In this document: positions 1 through 6,724 of the stretch, one piece after another
Numbering within the stretch: position 1 is the first letter of the stretch
Layout: each line of letters opens with the position of its first letter
Source: EsbW-18 sp964634615
GTDB taxonomy: Bacteria; Patescibacteriota; Minisyncoccia; Phycocordibacterales; EsbW-18
Direction: 5' to 3'
NCBI GenBank assembly: GCA_964634615.1
Contig: CAZWLQ010000005.1
Span: 1-40,527 of the forward strand
Length of the DNA stretch: 40,527 nt
Position numbers and translations under genes: made by a program
Notes under the pieces: generated by a model
Database searches by the model: none
Told to the model about the DNA's origin: nothing
The model's input: the letters and a program-made list of their open reading frames with translations, nothing else

Positions 1-54
1 TAGAGCGCCTCCCTGTCACGGAGGAGGTTGCGGGTTCGAGTCCCGTCGATTCCG
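1..54 (+). tRNA. tRNA-Asp (GTC), 5' part missing at window edge
   Basis: The 3' portion of a tRNA is visible. The anticodon stem CCTCC/GGAGG encloses loop CTGTCAC with anticodon GTC (Asp). The T-arm is GCGGG-TTCGAGT-CCCGT with a normal T-loop, and the 3' acceptor strand is CGATTCC followed by discriminator G, as expected for Asp. CCA is not encoded. The acceptor 5' strand and most of the D-arm lie outside the window. The last 18 bases plus 6 downstream bases recur at 208-231. Confidence 0.93.
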
Positions 55-60
55 CAGAGT
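37..60 (+). repeat. att-like direct repeat, copy 1 (tRNA-Asp 3' end)
   Basis: A 24-bp segment covering the end of the T-loop, the 3' acceptor strand and 6 bp beyond is repeated exactly at 208-231, 171 bp downstream. Duplication of a tRNA 3' end around an insert is the usual trace of site-specific insertion into tRNA genes. No integrase is present. Confidence 0.75.
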
Positions 61-118
61 AAGCAGCGTCCGGCCATGAGGTCGGACGTTTGCTGTTTTA
101 GAGGGACGAGAAAGCCGG

Positions 119-207
119 AGGCGCGCCACTGGTCTAAGCGCCGAGGCGGGGTCGAGAACACTTAGGATTTTGGAGTGACTACGAGAAAATACTTAGTGAT
201 TCGTGAC
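119..207 (+). repeat. tRNA-adjacent dispersed element, copy A
   Basis: Positions 119-175 match the reverse complement of about 2299-2355 with 3 mismatches in 57 bp. Weaker similarity continues to the shared end GTGACCGA, after which each copy runs into a piece of its neighbouring tRNA's 3' end. No protein is encoded. The two copies are inverted relative to each other, and each lies downstream of a different tRNA. Confidence 0.7.
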
Positions 208-231
208 CGAGTCCCGTCGATTCCGCAGAGT
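208..231 (+). repeat. att-like direct repeat, copy 2
   Basis: Exact copy of 37-60. It is followed directly by the terminator at 235-275, so the ancestral order was probably tRNA then terminator, with the 171-bp insert separating them. Confidence 0.75.
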
Positions 232-234
232 CTT

Positions 235-275
235 ACGTAAAAGGCCTCTCGTTTGTAACGAAAGGCCTTTTACGT
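235..275 (+). terminator. Intrinsic terminator downstream of tRNA-Asp
   Basis: A long near-perfect inverted repeat: ACGTAAAAGGCCT..TCGTT pairs with AACGA..AGGCCTTTTACGT around a 3-nt loop. It probably ends tRNA-Asp transcription now that the insert lies between them. Confidence 0.7.
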
Positions 276-332
276 TCCATATAGTATAGTACGTGTATAC
301 ATATTAATTATTTGTTAGCTGTACCTACGCAT

Positions 333-1091
333 ATGCACAACGCAACCTATAAACGCGGCGTCACGAACGGCATCATGGTCTTGGGCATGCTCCTTCTTGC
401 GGGCATCGTCACCATTGCCATCATCCGCGACCGCATTGTTAATCAACCATATCGAGAAGTTTCGATTACGGGACGCGGGACGGTTTCGTACACCCCAGAC
501 ACCGCAAAGGTAACACTTGGCGTGCACGTCGAAAAGCCGACCGCACAAGCAGCATTGGCCGAAATGAATGCAGTTATTGGACGCGTCATCCCAGCGGTTG
601 AGGCATTGGGAGTGTCACGAGAAAAGATTTCGACAGCGAATCTTTCCCTCTACCCGCAATATTACTACCCGTCTGAAATGCCGAGCCAAATCAGTGGCTA
701 CACCGCGGACCAGCAACTCACGATTGAACTTGCAATCGCGTCCTCAACTGATCTTGTCGGCAAGACGATTGAGGCAGCAAGCATTCAAGGCGTGAACCAA
801 GTCAACAGTGTCACCTTTGATGTTTCAAACCTTGAAGACTTGAAACAGCAGGCAACCCTTGAAGCACTCGCCGACGCGCGTGGACGTGCGAAGACCTTAG
901 CTGATGCAGCGGGTGTAAAACTCGGTAAAGTTATTGGCTGGTGGTCAAACCCAATTTCGGTTCCCGGCAACCCAGTTCCCTACTACGACAATTATGGATA
1001 CGGCGGCGACATGGGTGGAGGAGGAACAACGGTTCCTGCCGGCACATCAGAAGTCATTATCGAAGTGAATTTGAACTATTCTACGAAGTAA
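333..1091 (+). CDS. SIMPL domain (DUF541) membrane-anchored protein
   Basis: A 252-aa protein with one N-terminal membrane segment (about residues 12-30) followed by an extracytoplasmic SIMPL domain. The domain begins EVSITGRGTVSYTPDTAKV, and the family signature SGYTADQQLTIEL is present mid-protein. The C-terminus is glycine-rich and then returns to a beta strand. The biochemical role of SIMPL proteins (relatives of BP26 and YggE) is not settled; cell-envelope or stress roles have been proposed. I chose ATG at 333; an in-frame TTG lies 21 nt earlier. There is no SD. The gene stands alone and ends before the hairpin at 1131-1156. Confidence 0.88.
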   Translation: MHNATYKRGVTNGIMVLGMLLLAGIVTIAIIRDRIVNQPYREVSITGRGTVSYTPDTAKVTLGVHVEKPTAQAALAEMNAVIGRVIPAVEALGVSREKISTANLSLYPQYYYPSEMPSQISGYTADQQLTIELAIASSTDLVGKTIEAASIQGVNQVNSVTFDVSNLEDLKQQATLEALADARGRAKTLADAAGVKLGKVIGWWSNPISVPGNPVPYYDNYGYGGDMGGGGTTVPAGTSEVIIEVNLNYSTK

Positions 1092-1130
1092 GCGCGGACT
1101 ACCTCGGACAATCGCTGAAGTAACGCATGA

Positions 1131-1156
1131 AAGACCGTGCCCTCAGGCACGGTCTT
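1131..1156. terminator. Bidirectional intrinsic terminator
   Basis: Perfect 11-bp stem AAGACCGTGCC / GGCACGGTCTT with loop CTCA. It is followed by T-rich sequence on the plus strand and serves the SIMPL gene and, on the minus strand, the small gene at 1176-1379. Confidence 0.85.
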
Positions 1157-1175
1157 CTTTGTTCGCAACGCAACG

Positions 1176-1379
1176 CTACCAGATGGACCGACGGCGAAAG
1201 GAAATACCGTCGCGCATCATCGGATTGTTGAACCCGACATCTGCGCCTCGGTACGGCGTCCGATCTCCTCTGATCAAGCGCCGAGCCGCCTTCCGAGGTT
1301 GCGACTTGGCCTGGCCTGGGTGGGCTCCTCCTCTGGCAAACGACCGCGATGACTGCCGGAACGACCGGTTCTTTGACAT
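1176..1379 (-). CDS. Small arginine-rich orphan protein
   Basis: A 67-aa basic protein (MSKNRSFRQSSRSFARGG... to ...FRRRSIW) with many Arg and Ser and no recognised domain. Coding status rests on the signals. The SD GAGGT lies about 9 nt before ATG. A promoter reads TTGATT, 16 nt, TACTAT at 1445-1418. A bidirectional terminator follows the stop. This matches the layout of the other orphan genes in the window. It is divergent from the gene at 1529. Competing frames on the plus strand have no start signals. Nucleic-acid binding would be a guess from charge only. Confidence 0.5.
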   Translation of the reverse strand: MSKNRSFRQSSRSFARGGAHPGQAKSQPRKAARRLIRGDRTPYRGADVGFNNPMMRDGISFRRRSIW

Positions 1380-1417
1380 ATTCTTCTACCTCGCGAGTTG
1401 TGCTTCGTCCGACAAAG

Positions 1418-1445
1418 ATAGTACGCGCGGAAAGAAAAAAATCAA
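1418..1445 (-). promoter_or_regulatory. Promoter of the 1176-1379 gene
   Basis: Read on the minus strand: -35 TTGATT, 16-nt spacer, -10 TACTAT. It is back to back with the plus-strand promoter at 1458-1486. Confidence 0.55.
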
Positions 1446-1457
1446 TCTATTGAAAAC

Positions 1458-1486
1458 TTGTTCAAGTAAGTCCATTCCTGTAGTAT
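1458..1486 (+). promoter_or_regulatory. Promoter of the 1529-2074 gene
   Basis: -35 TTGTTC, 17-nt spacer, -10 TAGTAT, giving a leader of about 35 nt that contains the SD GAGGGTG. Confidence 0.55.
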
Positions 1487-1528
1487 CTGCTTCAGAAAAC
1501 ACGCACAAACAAACCTAGTGAGGGTGCA

Positions 1529-2074
1529 ATGATACGAAGAAAAGGATTTGCGATTGTGATGTCGAGTTTGAAAAACCCACGGACACCAAACGGATTCACG
1601 ATGTTCTTTGGACCAACGGCCTCGAGAGGCGTCTCGTATGCCTCTGAGAACATCTGTCAGAACGGTTTTCATTTGTTCAGAAACAAGAAAAGAGCTATCG
1701 CGGCCATCGAAGAGCGGCGGGGTGCGTTCAAAGGAGAGTTCGACTTTGTTCGCTTGGTAGCAATGGAGATGCATATCGCTGAAAACAGAGATGAGCGCGA
1801 GATGCTCCGCTCCTTTGGATCGTACATCCTGGCATACGGCGAAAATCTCAACGACACAGCGCTCTATGGAAAACCATGGGTGGATGGGGTTCGTGTCCAC
1901 ACCGCACACGACTCCTGGGCTCACTTCACCGTGAACGGCGCCCGGCCATTCACATCATTTCGTTCTCTCGTTGGGGAGTCGAGTCTCGGCACGATCTCAG
2001 AAATCATCCGACAAGGGGGTGGGGGTCAGGTGTTCCTCATCGGCATCAAAATACACTGGCGGGTGAAGCAATGA
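1529..2074 (+). CDS. Orphan hypothetical protein, 181 aa
   Basis: No family recognised. The central part (about residues 45-105) looks soluble and mixed alpha/beta: KKRAIAAIEERRGAF, then FDFVRLVAMEMHIAENRDE, then SFGSYILAYGENL. The SD GAGGGTG stands just before ATG, and a promoter lies at 1458-1486. An opposing frame covers much of the same stretch but lacks start signals, so the plus strand is preferred. Downstream is the hairpin TGGTC/GGCCA followed by six T. The gene lies between the two tRNA-adjacent elements, an accessory-looking pocket of the window. Confidence 0.6.
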   Translation: MIRRKGFAIVMSSLKNPRTPNGFTMFFGPTASRGVSYASENICQNGFHLFRNKKRAIAAIEERRGAFKGEFDFVRLVAMEMHIAENRDEREMLRSFGSYILAYGENLNDTALYGKPWVDGVRVHTAHDSWAHFTVNGARPFTSFRSLVGESSLGTISEIIRQGGGGQVFLIGIKIHWRVKQ

Positions 2075-2101
2075 CCCGCCGCAAAAGACAAGTCACCGAA
2101 G

Positions 2102-2125
2102 TGGTCGCGCCGACGGCCATTTTTT
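2102..2125 (+). terminator. Probable terminator of the 1529-2074 gene
   Basis: A short stem TGGTC/GGCCA with one wobble pair and an 8-nt loop, followed by TTTTTTGTTTT. Confidence 0.45.
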
Positions 2126-2153
2126 GTTTTACTTTTTCTGAAAGTGGGGGCTG

Positions 2154-2173
2154 CCTGCCTGCCGGCAGGCAGG
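2154..2173. repeat. Dispersed 20-bp perfect palindrome, copy 1
   Basis: CCTGCCTGCCGGCAGGCAGG, identical to 23004-23023. It is followed by GGAATCGGTCAC, which resembles the end of the tRNA-adjacent element at 2254-2266. Degenerate relative near 32499-32512. Confidence 0.8.
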
Positions 2174-2249
2174 GAATCGGTCACAGACTTCTGTATTTTT
2201 GTATCCAAACGTTAGGAGTGAGTCTATTTTTTGAAATGCCTTGCGCAAT

Positions 2250-2355
2250 GGGGCAGGAATCGGTCACAAATCACTAAGTCTTTTGTTCGCACTTAGTGCT
2301 CCAAAAGCCTAAGTGTTCGCGACCCCGCCTCGGCGCTCAGACCAGTGGCGCGCCT
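2250..2355 (-). repeat. tRNA-adjacent dispersed element, copy B
   Basis: Reverse-complement relative of 119-207, with 95% identity over the first 57 bp. On the minus strand it starts AGGCGCGCCACTGGTCT and ends GTGACCGATTCCTGCCCC. The last 11 bases (ATTCCTGCCCC) equal part of the T-arm and acceptor of the adjacent initiator tRNA. This copy also contains the hairpin CACTTAG/CTAAGTG. An inverted scrap of the same tRNA region, GCAATTCCTGC, is at 2363-2373. Confidence 0.7.
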
Positions 2356-2390
2356 GTGGCCTGCAATTCCTGCTCCACACGCAAAATAGC

Positions 2391-2417
2391 AAAAACAAAA
2401 CGCCCCGAAGGGGGGCG
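2391..2417 (-). terminator. Terminator of the initiator tRNA
   Basis: On the minus strand, CGCCCC-CCTTC-GGGGCG is followed by TTTTGTTTTT. It lies 17 bp past the tRNA end. Confidence 0.85.
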
Positions 2418-2433
2418 CTCTGTTTTTGTATTG

Positions 2434-2505
2434 TAGCGGGGGCAGGAATTGCACCTACGACCTTCAGGTTATGAGCCTGACGAGCTACTACTGCTCTACC
2501 CCGCA
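2434..2505 (-). tRNA. Initiator-type tRNA-Met (CAT) with altered elbow
   Basis: A 72-nt cloverleaf. The acceptor GCGGGG/CCCCGC has an unpaired T1-T72 at its top, the hallmark of bacterial initiators. D-stem is GAGC/GCTC, anticodon arm TCAGG-CTCATAA-CCTGA, variable AGGTC, and T-arm GTAGG-TGCAATT-CCTGC. CCA is not encoded. Oddities: the D-loop is only AGTAGTA and lacks the G18-G19 pair, T-loop position 55 is G instead of T, and anticodon-stem pair 29-41 is A-T rather than G-C. All stems pair, so a pseudogene is less likely. It lies 40 bp after rmuC on the same strand. Confidence 0.88.
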
Positions 2506-2545
2506 ATGCGTATGCGAAGTATACATCAAAACAAGAATTGTTCAA

Positions 2546-3604
2546 CTATTCATCGCTCGGTTTCTCGAGAATCAGTGATGGTTCAACACCTGCGGCGGTT
2601 CCGGTAATGCGCAATACATCTTTATCAATTTTACCAAGCTCTTTTTTGGCAGTGTTGTAGTGATTGATTGTTGTACCGAGCGCACTACCAAGTTTCACCA
2701 TAAAGCCATCGAAGTTTGCGATGTGACGTCCCAATTCACCGACATTTTTTTGAATATCCTTTGCTTGCTCTTCAATCTGGAGACTTCGCAACCCTTGCAA
2801 CACCGTTTGAAGGTAGGCGAGGAACGACGTCGGTGAGACGATGATGACTTTTTTGCCGAATGCGTAATCAATCAAATCGCGTGTCGAGGTTTTTACGGCG
2901 CCAACCTGATTGATGAGAAGATCGTAATAAATCCCCTCCGAAGGAATGAACATGAAGGCAAACTCCATGGTGTTCTCGCCAGGGCGTACATATTTGCTTG
3001 TCTCATCAATACGATTCTTAAGGTCAGTTTTAAATGCCTTCTCGTGCTGTTCGCGCTCGGTTTGATCTCGCGCTCCAAGGACACGGTTGTAATTCTCAAG
3101 CGAGAACTTTGCGTCGATTGGTACAATCTTATCTTTGATGAAGACAACCGCATCCACAATCTCACCATTCGTAAATGCATATTGCATCTGGTACGAGCCG
3201 GGTGGCATCACGTTTTGTAACACCGTTTCGAGATAATACTCGCCGAGGATGCCTCGCTGTTTTGGGTTCTTAAGAATATCTTGAAGATTCTGAAGCTGGT
3301 CAGCAAATGAAACGACTTGTTTGTTGGTCTCGTCAAGCTTCGTGAGCCCCTCGGTCACCTCTTTGACAATGCGCGCGGATTCCCCAAGCTGAGTTTTCAT
3401 CGAGTCGTGCATGGTCTTGGCACTCTCACCAAGCTTTGCGTCAACCGTGCGAGAAAGTTCGTTGATCTGCTGAAGCACGAGATTTAATCCTTCTTGAGAG
3501 TTTTGCGCTGGCACCTCCCCTTTCTTGCGTGTAAGCATGACCGCAACAACGATAGCAACAGCGATGAATACAAGTCCTGCGAGAAGTGCGGTGGGGGTGG
3601 TCAT
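2546..3604 (-). CDS. rmuC: RmuC-family DNA recombination protein
   Basis: A 352-aa protein with an N-terminal membrane anchor (about 8-25), then a long coiled coil (about 35-110). The RmuC domain follows (about 115-320), with motifs KQRGILGEYYLETVLQNVMPP, VDAVVFIKDKIVPIDAKF, EFAFMFIPSEGIYYDLL and VSPTSFLAYLQTVLQGLR. RmuC limits recombination between inverted repeats, and its C-terminal domain resembles restriction nucleases. Length is near the short end of the family. The start has no SD. A -10 TATACT lies 7 nt upstream with TTGATG 16 nt before it, so the mRNA is probably leaderless. Confidence 0.93.
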   Translation of the reverse strand: MTTPTALLAGLVFIAVAIVVAVMLTRKKGEVPAQNSQEGLNLVLQQINELSRTVDAKLGESAKTMHDSMKTQLGESARIVKEVTEGLTKLDETNKQVVSFADQLQNLQDILKNPKQRGILGEYYLETVLQNVMPPGSYQMQYAFTNGEIVDAVVFIKDKIVPIDAKFSLENYNRVLGARDQTEREQHEKAFKTDLKNRIDETSKYVRPGENTMEFAFMFIPSEGIYYDLLINQVGAVKTSTRDLIDYAFGKKVIIVSPTSFLAYLQTVLQGLRSLQIEEQAKDIQKNVGELGRHIANFDGFMVKLGSALGTTINHYNTAKKELGKIDKDVLRITGTAAGVEPSLILEKPSDE

Positions 3605-3611
3605 GGAGTAC

Positions 3612-3639
3612 AGTATAGCGCCCGTCCGTGTTTCATCAA
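3612..3639 (-). promoter_or_regulatory. rmuC promoter, leaderless spacing
   Basis: Minus strand: TTGATG, 16 nt, TATACT, then 7 nt to the ATG. Transcription would start at or next to the start codon. Confidence 0.6.
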
Positions 3640-3693
3640 AAAAGAGCTATGGTATGATGACCACTACATTAAAGGATTAGCACCAGTACCTAT

Positions 3694-4146
3694 ATGACAC
3701 TTGTTGTAGATATCAAAGAGCAGATCAAAGACGCGATGCGCGCAAAGGACGCCCTACGATTGACCGTCCTTCGCGGCCTTTCGGCGGCCTTCACCAACGA
3801 GTTGGTGAACCAAAAGCGCCGCCCTGACGAGGAGCTTTCGGATGATGATGCACTTACCGTCATTATGCGCGAGAGCAAGAAGCGCAAAGATTCGATTGAA
3901 CAGTTCACCGCAGGTGGTCGTCCGGAGCTCGCGGAAAGTGAACAGGCCGAACTGGCAATTCTTGAAACCTTCTTGCCTGCCCAGATGAGTCGCGATGAGA
4001 TTGTTGCCTACGTGACCGAAGCAAAGGCAAAATCTGGTATCGCCGATCCCACACAGAAGGGTGTGTTCATGGGAAGTTTGATGAAAGAGCTTCGAGGAAA
4101 GGCCGATGGGAATATTGTGAAGGAGGTTGTTGAAGCACTGTTTTAA
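3694..4146 (+). CDS. GatB/YqeY domain protein
   Basis: A 150-aa protein matching stand-alone YqeY over its full length. It begins VDIKEQIKDAMRAKDALRLTVLRGLSAA, contains AIIMRE-like VIMRESKKRKDSIEQFTAGGRPELAE mid-protein, and ends MGSLMKELRGKADGNIVKEVV. The domain is the tRNA-binding tail of GatB, and free YqeY proteins may aid tRNA-dependent amidation, though this is not firmly shown. It is divergent from rmuC and has no SD. A strong terminator follows 9 bp after the stop. It is not in an operon with gatC-gatA here. Confidence 0.92.
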   Translation: MTLVVDIKEQIKDAMRAKDALRLTVLRGLSAAFTNELVNQKRRPDEELSDDDALTVIMRESKKRKDSIEQFTAGGRPELAESEQAELAILETFLPAQMSRDEIVAYVTEAKAKSGIADPTQKGVFMGSLMKELRGKADGNIVKEVVEALF

Positions 4147-4155
4147 CAAACATAT

Positions 4156-4187
4156 AAAAAGCCCCCGCATCACTGCGGGGGCTTTTT
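4156..4187. terminator. Bidirectional terminator, yqeY and 51-aa gene
   Basis: AAAAAGCCCCCGC / GCGGGGGCTTTTT with a 6-nt loop. It has a poly-T tract on both strands and lies between convergent genes. Confidence 0.92.
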
Positions 4188-4189
4188 CG

Positions 4190-4345
4190 TTAGCAAGGTT
4201 CGCCGGAGCTCGTCATACAGGTTGTCTCCCCCGTCTTCGGCACTCCTCCGAAACGGTGTGTTGCGAGGAGAAACAAGAAACTCACGAGAAGCAGGAGCCC
4301 AAACGAGAGTGCGTATTTCAAGAATGTTTTATTGAAGAGTTTCAC
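4190..4345 (-). CDS. Small single-pass membrane protein, 51 aa
   Basis: The reading frame starts at GTG: MKLFNKTFLKYALSFGLLLL, then VSFLFLLATHRFGGVP, and a tail with two cysteines ending GEPC. A hydrophobic helix spans about 11-28 and the tail is short and polar, with Cys at 43 and 51. Signals support expression: -10 TATACT lies 6 nt before GTG (the leaderless spacing seen at other genes here), and the terminator at 4156-4187 follows at once. No family recognised. The Cys pair could form a disulphide or anchor outside the membrane, which is inference. Confidence 0.6.
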   Translation of the reverse strand: MKLFNKTFLKYALSFGLLLLVSFLFLLATHRFGGVPKTGETTCMTSSGEPC

Positions 4346-4434
4346 TCATCCAGTATACCCAAGCACACAGAACCTGACCACAAAAACGTGATGGTCCCGT
4401 GTAACTGGACATACCGAGAGACCAGGGACAAAAC

Positions 4435-4460
4435 AAAAACCACCCTTGCGGGTGGTTTTT
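4435..4460 (-). terminator. Terminator of the surface-protein gene
   Basis: AAAAACCACCC-TTGC-GGGTGGTTTTT, 45 bp past the stop of the gene at 4506-6467. Symmetric poly-A/poly-T flanks. Confidence 0.9.
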
Positions 4461-4505
4461 GTTATTGGAGCTAACTCCGGTTGCTTCGTAAGAAGCTACG
4501 CGATG

Positions 4506-6467
4506 TTAGTTCGCAACGTCGTCGTTCGATACGTAGACATCGTCAGTCTCGTAGTCGTCAAGACCAGTCGAGAGGAACGCTTCGCTACCAGCTGCACCGT
4601 CGGCGTCAAAGCTGATGCCGTAGATCTGTGCTGTGTAGTAACCTGCGCCTGATGTGATGTTGTCGTTGTCGAAGGTTACGAGAAGTGTGAAGGTTCGTGA
4701 TGATCCTTCAGAAATCTTGTATCCGTAGCTGTTGTCGCCAGCGCTTGTACCTGCTGCCTGGAGTGTGTCAGAAACTGACGCACCAGTCGTTGCTGTACCT
4801 GTGCTGTCGAGGATTGCGTATTCGACACCGTCAGAACCATCTGCCGATGTGTCGACAACTGCGCTGTTCTCAACCCAGTAGTCGTCGCCGAATGCTTCAA
4901 CAGTAAATTCGATTTCGAAGTTACCCTGAGCTTCGTCGCCACCAACCGGTGAGACTGCGCTTGTGTCAACCAACGTTGTGATGATACCTGAGCTGCGGAC
5001 CGTGTGAGTCTCACCTTCGTAAGAACCCTTGAGGCGGGCAGCTGGGATGTCTTCACCGTCGCTTGCACCTTCAACTTCCCAGAGGTCAACACCTGTCGAT
5101 GATGCGTTAAGCACGATGTTGTCGCCTTCGTCAAAGTTGCCAGTCAAGCCCTTGAATTCAACCTGAACCTCGATGTTGACTTCGTCGCCGTCTTCAATGA
5201 CAACGTCGTCGTCTGAGAGGTCAAATACAAGTGTACCTGTTGCTGTTGTGCTGTTGTTGACTGAGAAGTCGCTGTAGTCGTCACCGTCGATGAGAATCTG
5301 AACGTCGTTCACGAGACCATCGTATGTGTCGCTACCGTTTGCTGCTGCGATGTCGAAGTAGAGCGTGTTCAACTCGAGGTCACCCTCTGCTGAAAGCTGC
5401 ATGACACCGATTGTCTGCCAGTCAGACGTCTCGGCAGTCTCAACTTCGAAGACTGTTGGCTCTGGGTCTTCATCACCTTCGGTGACGTTGAGCTCGTTGT
5501 CTGCACCTGCTACGTCGATTTCTACAGTAACGTCGTCTCCACTTGCACCTGTGTACTGGTCGATACCAGCTTCATCGAGCGCACGAACGCCGTTCGCATC
5601 GATTGAAACAAGCCATGTGTTTGCACCTGCGGTGCTTGAGCCGTCAACACTGTCAGAAACGTCCATCGCAACGATGAACTCTGCTGTTTCGCCGTCATTG
5701 ACAATAACGTCAACGCCGTTGAAACGGAAGCTCCATTCGTCGTTAGTTACCTCTTCGTCCCATTCATCTTCGTCGCTGAGGTCTACTGAAGCAACCTCCT
5801 CGCCGTCGAACCAGAGTGATGCGCCGTCGAATGACTTCCACGGATCATCTTCACCAGTTCCAGATGTGACGCTTGAGTTAAAGTTAACTTCAACGCGCTG
5901 GACTTCTACGTCCGAGCCGTCAACGTCAAATTCGAACTCGAGGACTTCTCCTGCTTCCTGGCCTTCTTCGAGAGTTGAGTCCTCACCTGACTTCGAGTCG
6001 AAGTCTGAGAGGTCTGCTTCCTCACCGTCGTTGCCGAGGTCATCGTCATCATCGTCGTCATCATCGTCACCTGCTGCAGGTGTTGATGAGCACATTGAGT
6101 TGTACTTTGCGCGTGAGATTGCTCCGAAGTAACCAGCTGCTGGCATAACGCCGTTAGCTGACTGCCATGCTGATACTGCTGATGCAGTGATCGAGCCGAA
6201 GTAACCTGTTGCTGCAACACTGAAGTAACCCTTTGTTGCCAAATAATTCTGAAGTGCTGTTACGTCTGCACCCTGTGAACCTACTGTGAGGTCACGAGTG
6301 AAAGCGTAGCAACCTGCGCTTGACGAACCGCCCTGAAGTGAAGCGATCTGTGCAAGAAGCGCCTGAACCTGTGCTTCGAGTTCTGCTGAAGTAGCTGCCT
6401 GTGCCTTTGGAGCAAACAATGCAACTGCTGCAAGAAGACCTACGAAAGCAAAAAGTTTTTTGTGCAT
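4506..6467 (-). CDS. Secreted acidic surface protein with peptidoglycan-binding domain
   Basis: 653 aa from the ATG that opens a clear signal peptide (MHKKLFAFVGLLAAVALFAP, cleavage near KAQA-A). Then come a short helix (about 26-45), a PG_binding_1-like domain (about 53-127; TVGSQGADVTALQNYLATKGYF and ATGYFGSITASAVSAWQ), ten consecutive Asp (134-143), and a ~500-residue Asp/Glu/Ser/Thr-rich beta region with repeated strands such as DDDVVIEDGDEVNIEVQVEF. The layout suits an S-layer-like or cell-surface protein attached to the wall. The frame stays open 85 codons upstream to 6722, but that stretch encodes no signal peptide and holds a structured leader, so the ATG at 6467 is chosen. Low Lys/Arg use is striking. 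Confidence 0.85.
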   Translation of the reverse strand: MHKKLFAFVGLLAAVALFAPKAQAATSAELEAQVQALLAQIASLQGGSSSAGCYAFTRDLTVGSQGADVTALQNYLATKGYFSVAATGYFGSITASAVSAWQSANGVMPAAGYFGAISRAKYNSMCSSTPAAGDDDDDDDDDDLGNDGEEADLSDFDSKSGEDSTLEEGQEAGEVLEFEFDVDGSDVEVQRVEVNFNSSVTSGTGEDDPWKSFDGASLWFDGEEVASVDLSDEDEWDEEVTNDEWSFRFNGVDVIVNDGETAEFIVAMDVSDSVDGSSTAGANTWLVSIDANGVRALDEAGIDQYTGASGDDVTVEIDVAGADNELNVTEGDEDPEPTVFEVETAETSDWQTIGVMQLSAEGDLELNTLYFDIAAANGSDTYDGLVNDVQILIDGDDYSDFSVNNSTTATGTLVFDLSDDDVVIEDGDEVNIEVQVEFKGLTGNFDEGDNIVLNASSTGVDLWEVEGASDGEDIPAARLKGSYEGETHTVRSSGIITTLVDTSAVSPVGGDEAQGNFEIEFTVEAFGDDYWVENSAVVDTSADGSDGVEYAILDSTGTATTGASVSDTLQAAGTSAGDNSYGYKISEGSSRTFTLLVTFDNDNITSGAGYYTAQIYGISFDADGAAGSEAFLSTGLDDYETDDVYVSNDDVAN

Positions 6468-6528
6468 ATCTGCTTTGTTGTAAGTAATTCGTTTACTAAT
6501 AACCCTACTAATAAATCTAATCACTAAA

Positions 6529-6593
6529 CTTGGGTCATCCCTGTGTAAGGGTGTGCCGCTTTCGCGACCCACCCTTTGCAAGGATTCCCCAAG
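6529..6593 (-). promoter_or_regulatory. Structured 5' leader of the surface-protein gene
   Basis: On the minus strand a nested hairpin forms: CTTGGG/CCCAAG, then ATCC/GGAT, then AGGGTG/CACCCT, capped by CGC-GAAA-GCG, a GNRA tetraloop. It lies about 60-125 nt before the start codon. Such leaders often stabilise mRNAs of abundant surface proteins; that role is inferred. Confidence 0.55.
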
Positions 6594-6724
6594 CGTAGTT
6601 TGCGTGAGGTAGAACCGTCTCACGGTCATGCCGTAACGTCTCATAAGAGTCGCGCGGGAATCGGTATATGAAATTATCAACGAGCAGTCGTGCAGGAAAA
6701 AACGTTCGCTTCTGAATTGCACTT

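Noticed and set aside
119..231. Second tRNA gene using the duplicated tRNA-Asp 3' end
   Set aside because: A D-arm-like GCGC/GCGC stem is present, but no 5' acceptor strand complementary to CGATTCC and no proper anticodon arm.
1442..1924. Minus-strand 160-aa open frame opposite the 1529-2074 gene
   Set aside because: No start signals, and it would cross the divergent promoters at 1418-1486. The plus-strand gene has an SD and a promoter.
2154..2376. CRISPR-like array from repeated palindromes near 2160-2370
   Set aside because: Only two or three unequal partial repeats without regular spacers, and no cas genes in the window.
5365..6132. Plus-strand 255-aa Ser/Thr-rich frame
   Set aside because: A shadow of the Asp/Glu-rich surface-protein gene: antisense of GAC/GAA codons gives Ser and Val.
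6468..6722. N-terminal extension of the surface protein to 6722
   Set aside because: It would bury the signal peptide, has no start signals, and overlaps a structured leader and a promoter ending near 6725.
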